Part shown: positions 6,433-10,194 of the stretch, piece by piece
Layout: each line of letters opens with the position of its first letter
Position numbering within the stretch: the first letter of the stretch is position 1
Assembly (NCBI GenBank): GCA_009778355.1
Contig: WRJY01000275.1
Location: 1 to 10,194 of the forward strand
DNA length: 10,194 bases
Direction: 5' to 3'
Origin: Desulfovibrionaceae bacterium
Lineage (GTDB): Bacteria; Pseudomonadota; Gammaproteobacteria; Burkholderiales; Burkholderiaceae_C
Position numbers and translations under genes: made by a program
Notes under the pieces: generated by a model
Told to the model about the DNA's origin: nothing
Seen by the model: the letters and a program-made list of their open reading frames with translations, nothing else
Database searches by the model: none

Positions 6433-6455
6433 TGCTGGCTTTCTATCTGCCAGCA
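6433..6455. repeat. Hairpin at the junction of IS remnant and repeat copy 2
   Basis: TGCTGGC (6433-6439) pairs perfectly with GCCAGCA (6449-6455) over a 9-base loop. It lies between the last recognisable tnpA codons and the part of the repeat shared with copy 1. It may belong to a longer version of the repeat that replaces the 634-657 end of copy 1. Confidence 0.45.
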
Positions 6456-6458
6456 GGT

Positions 6459-6653
6459 ATCGTGTTGGACCGCAATCGGGATGAGTTGGCGGCCAGGTCG
6501 CCGGATTGCGGCCAATCCTTCGGGCAGACACCTTTTCGGGCGGTTTGCGGCGTTGCAAATCCTCGCCATAGCGGGGCTATGGCTGTGGTTTGCGCCTTGC
6601 ATCCCATCCCGAAAAGGTGTCTGCGCGGGCCCGCTGAGATTGTAAACAGACTC
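6459..6653 (-). mobile_element. MITE-like repeat, copy 2 (opposite orientation, one end missing)
   Basis: Read on the minus strand, this matches copy 1 in module order: a 30-bp outer end starting GAGTCTGTTTACAATC (6624-6653), the identical 16-bp arms CAGACACCTTTTCGGG and complement (6608-6623 and 6525-6540), the shared segment ATGGGATGCAAGGCGC, a different hairpin tip (6557-6591), then GCAACGCCGCA and CCCGAAGG, and finally CCAACTCATCCCGATTGCGG. The outer end is as long as in copy 1 but its inner half differs. It is bordered by TTA (6654-6656), again TNA. The small internal hairpin of copy 1 (568-587) is missing, and no matching terminal inverted repeat exists at the left, where the IS200/IS605 remnant begins. 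No protein-like frame is inside. Confidence 0.75.
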
Positions 6654-6662
6654 TTAGGGTCA

Positions 6663-6708
6663 GCATCACGAGATGCAGAGTCGCCTGCCCGCAGTGGTGC
6701 GGACAGGC
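6663..6708. terminator. Tandem hairpins downstream of the FecR/DUF6600 gene
   Basis: GCATC-ACGA-GATGC (6663-6676) and a stronger stem GCCTG-c-CCGCA / TGCGG-a-CAGGC with loop GTGG (6683-6708; ten pairs, one mismatch) sit in the 80 bp between the repeat and the stop codon of the minus-strand gene. There is no T-run in either direction, so they are mRNA-end structures or a Rho-assisted terminator at best. Confidence 0.35.
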
Positions 6709-6731
6709 ATGGGACTGAACGCCGAACAGCG

Positions 6732-8654
6732 TCAACGCCGGCCACCGGAGCGACCGCCGCGGTCGTCATCCTTTGAACGGTCGTCAGACTTGGGCGGTGG
6801 ACGTTGCTGCGGCTGCGGTGATGGCGCTGCCCTTGATTGCGGCTGCTGCGATGGCGCGGCGCGCGGCTGCGGCGGGCTGGGCGGCGGCTCGGCGGAACGT
6901 TGCGGGTGTACCGCGTTGTTTTGCGGGCGCTGTATTTGCGGCGGTTGCTGCTGCGGCTGCGGGCGCTGCGCTTGCGGTGGTTGCGGCCTCTGCTGAGGAG
7001 GGGGCTGAAAACGCGGCGCTGGCTCGCGCTGCAAGCGGTTTTGGTTCTGGCCGATGTTGGCTGGCGGCGTTGCGGAGCGGACTGCTGGAGCGGCGTTGCC
7101 GGGGGCCGTGGGTGGAGCAGACGTGCCGGACGCTGGAGCGCCGGAAGGTGTGCGGCGGCCATTGGCAGGACCGGGCTGGGGCGCTGCTGCCGGGCGGTTG
7201 CCACCCATCATGGGGCTGGAGACAGCGCTGGGAGCCTGGCTGCGTGGTGCGGGGCCGCGCGGCGCGCCGGGCCGAGGCAAAGGCGCCGCTGCTGGCTTGG
7301 CGGATGCTGGCGGGGCCGTGTTGGCGCGCGGCTGCGGGGCGACCATTTGGGCGTTGTTCAGCGCGCCGGGCGGCAGGCGATTGCCGTCGGTGAAGCGGGG
7401 GGCTTTGCCGCGCGCGCTCTGGTTGCCCAAGCCGCCGGACGGCGCGGCGCTGATGGCGCCGGGCAGGCGCTGGTAGCGGTAGCCGTTGCTGGACGGCGGG
7501 CGGTTGTCGCCCCGGTTCAGACGGCCGAGGTAGTTGCTGCTGGCGCGGTAGCCGGGTTGCCAGTATTCGCCGGGCGCCAGCGGGAACCAGGCCGCCGCCG
7601 GCAGGCCGACGCCGACCGAAAGGCCCCATTGCGCGCCGCCGCTGTTGCCGCCGCCGACAAAGCCCACCAGCGCGGGCGCGTACACGGGCCGGCGCGCCAC
7701 CGGGCCGGGTACCCAGGCCCAGCGCGGGCCGATTTGCGCCCAGCGGCCATAGTGAAATGGCGCAAAGCCCCAGGGAGCGGCGTCCACCCAGGTCCAGCCC
7801 CAGGGTTCGACCCAGGTCCAGTTGCCGTCGCGATAGGGCGCCCAATCGTCCGCCGCCGCCGTGGGGTACCAGACGGGGCCGTAGGTAGGGTCTTGGTCCC
7901 ATTGGCCGTAGCTGTCGAGCATCTGGTAGCCGGGCATGTCGCGCGAGACGTAGTTGGCCGAGACGGACTGGTCTTCCTGTGCGTCGCGCGCGGCGGCCCA
8001 CTGGTCGAGTGTGTCGGGAAGGTCCACCGGGCCGCGCCGTACCATGGCCAGCGTGCGACCGCTGAACGTGGCTTGCTGGCCGTCGATAACGGGCACGGAC
8101 TGGCCGGCTTCGCCATACACGGTGGCGGCGCCGGCGCGCACGGCCACGCGGGTGGCGCCCGCGCCGGGATCGACATCGACGCGGTATTCGCCCGGCTGGT
8201 TGGCAACCACGGCCAGTTGAGGGGTGTCGATTTCGACCCGCTCGCCGGGTTGCAGATCGCGCACCCGCACCGACAGCGCGCCTTCGGTCAGCGCGACCTG
8301 GGCGGTAGCGTCGTCCAGCAGGGTCACGTCGAGGCTGGTCTTGCCGTACAGGCGCAGCACCGTCCAGCCGCCGTGCAGTTCGGTGCGCGAGCCGGGGTCG
8401 GTGGCGATAGCGGTGCCGGTGGTGACGGGCCAGTTCAGCGCGGCCTGGGCCCAGTCGCTTTCGCCCGGCGAGGCGATCCAGGCGCCGCCGTCCTGCGCGC
8501 TGATGTAGGCCACGCGGCCCGGCGGATCAAAGGACTGTTGCTGTGGTGGTGGTTGCTGCTGCGGTAGCTGCGCGCAGCCGAACAGCGGCACAGCCGCCAG
8601 CAACGCGCTGCCCAGCAGGCGGCGCCAGAAGAACGAAGAGATGGTGGTGGTCAT
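6732..8654 (-). CDS. FecR-domain / DUF6600 putative lipoprotein with Pro/Gln-rich tail
   Basis: A 640-residue envelope protein of unknown function. Residues 1-27 look like a lipoprotein signal (RR, then LLGSALLAAVP, then LFGC with Cys27; Phe at -2 is not ideal). A short Gln/Pro stretch follows (31-40). Residues about 75-185 resemble a FecR-type beta-helical domain: GTAIATDPGSRTELHGG, LRLYGKTSLDV, EGALSVRVRDL, GEYRVDVD, VRAGAATVY. About 250-320 is the Trp/Tyr-rich DUF6600 block: YGPVWYP, DWAPYRDGNW, WVEPWGWTWVD, PWGFAPFHYGRW, RWAWVPGP. About 385-640 is Pro/Gln/Ala-rich low complexity, probably disordered or wall-spanning, ending in an Asp/Arg-charged KSDDRSKDDDRGGRSGGRR. No iron-transport partner (FecI, TonB receptor) is adjacent, so the FecR-like domain need not mean iron signalling. 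No strong Shine-Dalgarno precedes the ATG. Confidence 0.88.
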   Translation of the reverse strand: MTTTISSFFWRRLLGSALLAAVPLFGCAQLPQQQPPPQQQSFDPPGRVAYISAQDGGAWIASPGESDWAQAALNWPVTTGTAIATDPGSRTELHGGWTVLRLYGKTSLDVTLLDDATAQVALTEGALSVRVRDLQPGERVEIDTPQLAVVANQPGEYRVDVDPGAGATRVAVRAGAATVYGEAGQSVPVIDGQQATFSGRTLAMVRRGPVDLPDTLDQWAAARDAQEDQSVSANYVSRDMPGYQMLDSYGQWDQDPTYGPVWYPTAAADDWAPYRDGNWTWVEPWGWTWVDAAPWGFAPFHYGRWAQIGPRWAWVPGPVARRPVYAPALVGFVGGGNSGGAQWGLSVGVGLPAAAWFPLAPGEYWQPGYRASSNYLGRLNRGDNRPPSSNGYRYQRLPGAISAAPSGGLGNQSARGKAPRFTDGNRLPPGALNNAQMVAPQPRANTAPPASAKPAAAPLPRPGAPRGPAPRSQAPSAVSSPMMGGNRPAAAPQPGPANGRRTPSGAPASGTSAPPTAPGNAAPAVRSATPPANIGQNQNRLQREPAPRFQPPPQQRPQPPQAQRPQPQQQPPQIQRPQNNAVHPQRSAEPPPSPPQPRAAPSQQPQSRAAPSPQPQQRPPPKSDDRSKDDDRGGRSGGRR

Positions 8655-8704
8655 GACTTTTGAATGTGCGCGTGGAAAAAAACCAAGGCGCCCGATGACT
8701 GGGC

Positions 8705-8733
8705 ATCGTCATTCTTTAACGCATGGGTGTCAA
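8705..8733 (-). promoter_or_regulatory. Candidate promoter for the FecR/DUF6600 gene
   Basis: On the minus strand a perfect TTGACA (8728-8733) is followed after 17 bases by GACGAT (8705-8710), a weak -10 (three of six). It lies in the 133-bp gap between yqeY and this gene and would give a leader of about 45 nt. A perfect -35 with a poor -10 often needs an activator; that is inference. Confidence 0.35.
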
Positions 8734-8787
8734 ATTCGGTTCGCGCCGGCAAGGAAACGTAAAGTTGCCCAGCCGGGAAAGGGCGTA

Positions 8788-9249
8788 TCAACTCGCCAGC
8801 GCGGCCTTGACGGCGGCGGACACCAGGCCCATGTCGGCCTTGCCGGCCAGGCGCTGCCTGGCCGCACCCATCACTTTGCCCATGTCGCCGGGGCCTGGGG
8901 CCTTGCCCGTTTCGGCGCCCAGCCCGGCCACGATGGCCTGAATCTCGGCGGCGATTTCGTCCGCCGACAGGCGCGCTGGCAGATAGGCTTGCAGTACCGT
9001 CATCTCGGCGCTTTCATGATCGACCAGGTCCTGGCGGCCAGCCTTGGCGAAGGCGTCGATGCTATCCTTGCGCTGCTTGACGAGCTTGTCCAGAATGCCG
9101 ACGATGGCCGCGTCGTCCAGCGTCACGCGCTCATCGACTTCCTTTTGCTTGATGGCCGCCTGCAGCAGGCGGATGGCGCCCAAGCGAGCAGTGTCCCTGG
9201 CGCGCATGGCGCTCTTCATGTCTTCGGTGATGCGGTCTTTCAGACTCAT
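8788..9249 (-). CDS. yqeY: GatB/YqeY domain protein
   Basis: A 153-residue cytoplasmic protein of the YqeY family, related to the C-terminal tRNA-binding domain of GatB, the amidotransferase subunit that makes Gln-tRNA or Asn-tRNA. Its own role is not settled. Seen: MSLKDRITEDMKSAMRARDTARLGAIRLL at the start, KQKEVDE at about 35-41, LVKQRKDSIDAF and the typical LQAYLPARLSADEI at about 86-100, then GKAPGPGDMGKVMG at about 124-137 and a C-terminal RLAGKADMGLVSAAVKAAL. Full length for the family. AGGAAAGAG precedes the ATG by about nine bases. It follows rpsU on the same strand, the usual order, but an intrinsic terminator separates the two, so expression may depend on readthrough. Confidence 0.95.
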   Translation of the reverse strand: MSLKDRITEDMKSAMRARDTARLGAIRLLQAAIKQKEVDERVTLDDAAIVGILDKLVKQRKDSIDAFAKAGRQDLVDHESAEMTVLQAYLPARLSADEIAAEIQAIVAGLGAETGKAPGPGDMGKVMGAARQRLAGKADMGLVSAAVKAALAS

Positions 9250-9270
9250 GGCGTGGTCTCTTTCCTGGCG

Positions 9271-9310
9271 AAAAACAGAAAAGGCCCGCTGAGCGTACCC
9301 GGCGAGCCTT
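9271..9310 (-). terminator. Intrinsic terminator after rpsU
   Basis: On the minus strand the stem AAGGC-t-CGC / GCG-g-GCCTT (9302-9310 with 9281-9289) is followed by TTTT, ctg and TTTTT (down to 9271). It sits 34 bp after the rpsU stop codon and 22 bp before the yqeY start, so it would set the ratio of rpsU to yqeY transcripts. Confidence 0.6.
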
Positions 9311-9343
9311 CCAAAACTTCCAACAAGCGTGCGTGACTATCTA

Positions 9344-9556
9344 TCAGTACAACTTCTTGGGCAGTTGCATACTGCGCACGCGCCTGTGGTGGCGCTTGAC
9401 GGCGGCGGCCTTCTTGCGCTTGCGCTCGGCGGTGGGCTTTTCGTAGAACTCGCGGGCGCGCAGTTCGGTCAGCAGGCCCAGCTTCTCGATGGTGCGCTTG
9501 AAGCGGCGCAGCGCCACGTCAAACGGTTCGTTCTCTTTTACGCGGATGGTGGTCAT
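9344..9556 (-). CDS. rpsU: 30S ribosomal protein bS21
   Basis: A 70-residue, strongly basic small-subunit protein that sits near the anti-Shine-Dalgarno end of 16S rRNA and aids initiation. Seen: MTTIRVKENEPFDVALRRFK at the start, RTIEKLGLLTELRAREFYEKPTAERKRKK in the middle and RSMQLPKKLY at the end, matching bS21 over its entire length. The ATG at 9554-9556 lacks a clear Shine-Dalgarno (the upstream bases read GGTTTTTGA). It has its own promoter candidate at 9690-9717, with a leader of about 125 nt containing GC-rich stems, and a terminator 34 bp after the stop. It is divergent from metX. Confidence 0.98.
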   Translation of the reverse strand: MTTIRVKENEPFDVALRRFKRTIEKLGLLTELRAREFYEKPTAERKRKKAAAVKRHHRRVRSMQLPKKLY

Positions 9557-9689
9557 TCAAAAACCGTGATTTGAGTGTGCGGCCAGAGGGCGGGAAGGAA
9601 GATCGGACCTTCGCGCCATGCGCCGCGGGAGCGCCCCGCTCGTGTATCTGGTATTTGGCCGGCGGGGCTGACGGCCAGCAAAGTTCGCT

Positions 9690-9717
9690 ATTTTAAGCGA
9701 TTTCGGCGGCAGCGCAA
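9690..9717 (-). promoter_or_regulatory. rpsU: Promoter candidate for rpsU
   Basis: On the minus strand TTGCGC (9712-9717), 16 bases, then TAAAAT (9690-9695). The -10 matches five of six and lies in the only AT-rich stretch of the intergenic region. The start would be near 9683, leaving a structured leader before rpsU. Confidence 0.5.
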
Positions 9718-9785
9718 TCCACGGGCTGGTCCGCGCCTGGAACTGGCGGCAGGCAACAGGCAGCAAGCCGCGCTGGCTGGATGAT

Positions 9786-9794
9786 TGCTATACT
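9786..9794 (+). promoter_or_regulatory. metX: Extended -10 promoter candidate for metX
   Basis: TGCTATACT is an extended -10 (TGN plus TATACT, five of six). No -35 hexamer is evident 16-18 bases upstream. Transcription would start near 9801 and give a leader of about 100 nt ahead of metX, ending in the terminator-like structure described next. Confidence 0.5.
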
Positions 9795-9857
9795 GACCCT
9801 CCTTCAGCGCCGATTTGCCTCTGCTTGCGGGCGCTCAACAAGTACTGCTAAATCCGA

Positions 9858-9900
9858 GCAACCCGGTTGCGTGATTTGGCGTACCGGGTTTTTTTGTTGC
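9858..9900 (+). promoter_or_regulatory. Attenuator-like terminator directly ahead of metX
   Basis: The stem AACCCGGT (9860-9867) / ACCGGGTT (9883-9890), with a 15-base loop and seven T in a row (9889-9895), is a textbook intrinsic terminator only six bases before the metX ATG. The same 5' arm can instead form GCAAC-CCG-GTTGC (9858-9870), which is incompatible with the terminator. GTTGC recurs at 9896-9900 and can also pair with GCAAC, extending the terminator over the translation start. No metX Shine-Dalgarno is visible. No ATG occurs between the predicted RNA start and metX, so classic leader-peptide attenuation is unlikely. The alternative is a short independent RNA of about 95 nt ending here. 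I do not recognise a named riboswitch. Confidence 0.6.
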
Positions 9901-9901
9901 C

Positions 9902-10194
9902 ATGCCGTTCGTTGCCACGCCACAGACCATGCACTTCGAGGCGCCGCTGCCGCTGCAAAGCGGCGCGTCGATCCGCGCCTACGGCCTGGCTCACGAAACC
10001 TACGGCCAGCTCAACGCCGCGCGCGACAACGCCGTGCTGATCTGCCACGCGCTCAACGCCTCGCACCACGTGGCGGGCGTGTATGCGGGGCAGGACCGCA
10101 GCGAAGGCTGGTGGGACAACATGGTCGGCCCCGGCAAGCCGGTGGACACGGAGCGGTTTTTCGTCATCGGCGTCAACAACCTCGGCTCGTGCTT
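9902..10194 (+). CDS. metX: Homoserine O-acyltransferase, N-terminal part (cut by window edge)
   Basis: MetX acylates homoserine (normally from acetyl-CoA; some proteobacterial members use succinyl-CoA), the first committed step of methionine synthesis. Only 97 codons are present. Seen: PLPLQSGASI at about 16-25, the ETYGQLNAARDNAVLICHAL block at about 32-51, then NASHHVAGVYAG, GWWDNMVGPGKPVDT at about 69-83 and RFFVIGVNNLGSC, all hallmarks of alpha/beta-hydrolase-fold MetX proteins. The nucleophile serine lies beyond the window. The ATG at 9902 gives the usual N-terminus, yet it follows a T-tract without a Shine-Dalgarno, so expression is probably limited by the upstream structure. In Burkholderiales metW usually follows, but it cannot be seen here. 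Which acyl donor is used cannot be decided from this part. Confidence 0.96.
   Translation, partial: MPFVATPQTMHFEAPLPLQSGASIRAYGLAHETYGQLNAARDNAVLICHALNASHHVAGVYAGQDRSEGWWDNMVGPGKPVDTERFFVIGVNNLGSC

Noticed and set aside
6837..8567. 576-codon plus-strand frame opposite the FecR/DUF6600 gene
   Set aside because: Arg/Gly/Ala-rich with no motif; the minus strand gives a signal peptide, FecR-like and DUF6600 blocks.
8676..8720. Possible terminator after yqeY: GCCC-AGTCATC-GGGC then a T-run on the minus strand
   Set aside because: The stem has only four pairs and the seven T start about seven bases after it; it also overlaps the predicted start of the next transcript.
9557..9784. Two short frames, one on each strand, between rpsU and metX
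   Set aside because: They overlap the predicted rpsU promoter and leader, lack ribosome binding sites and resemble no protein.
9801..9901. Known SAM-II, SAM-V or SAH riboswitch ahead of metX
   Set aside because: I could not find the conserved cores of these classes in the leader; only the terminator/anti-terminator pairing is supported.
1..10194. CRISPR array, tRNA, rRNA, toxin-antitoxin pair or defence cluster
   Set aside because: No regularly spaced repeats, no cloverleaf or rRNA segments and no recognisable defence proteins were seen on either strand.

Overview
This is a high-GC window (by eye well over 60% G+C) whose proteins read as betaproteobacterial. Order Burkholderiales, probably near Comamonadaceae, is the best guess, from the GlyA and MetX N-termini, the rpsU-yqeY pair and the very Ala/Arg/Pro-rich codon use. 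No ribosomal RNA or other decisive marker is present, so genus is not assigned. High GC creates very long shadow reading frames on the opposite strands; these were discarded.

Layout, left to right. The minus strand carries the 5' end of glyA (serine hydroxymethyltransferase), whose Shine-Dalgarno can be paired away by an upstream inverted copy. Then comes a 267-bp MITE-like repeat lying exactly against the stop codon of a membrane-anchored lytic transglycosylase gene (minus). A 315-bp divergent intergenic region with overlapping back-to-back promoters separates it from a plus-strand DUF1287 lipoprotein gene. A 1019-residue DUF349 protein and a UspA-family protein follow on the plus strand. 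A 544-bp spacer (6188-6731) between the convergent uspA and FecR/DUF6600 genes holds the left end and first codons of a dead IS200/IS605 element fused to a second, diverged copy of the repeat. On the minus strand are then a FecR/DUF6600 lipoprotein gene, yqeY (GatB/YqeY) and rpsU (bS21). Divergently, the plus strand starts metX (homoserine O-acetyltransferase), cut by the window end.

How genes relate. Most are housekeeping or cell-envelope genes rather than one pathway: one-carbon metabolism (glyA), methionine synthesis (metX), translation (rpsU, yqeY), peptidoglycan and envelope (lytic transglycosylase, DUF1287, FecR/DUF6600) and stress (uspA). I see no defence island, prophage or biosynthetic cluster.

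The signals most worth a second look are non-coding. (1) Two copies of one modular inverted-repeat element show identical 16-bp hairpin arms, self-complementary but unrelated hairpin tips, 5'-GAG outer ends and TNA at the insertion edges. (2) A leader in front of metX has mutually exclusive hairpins, one of them an intrinsic terminator ending only six bases before the start codon. (3) A hairpin buries the glyA ribosome binding site. All three are read directly from sequence; their functions are inference.
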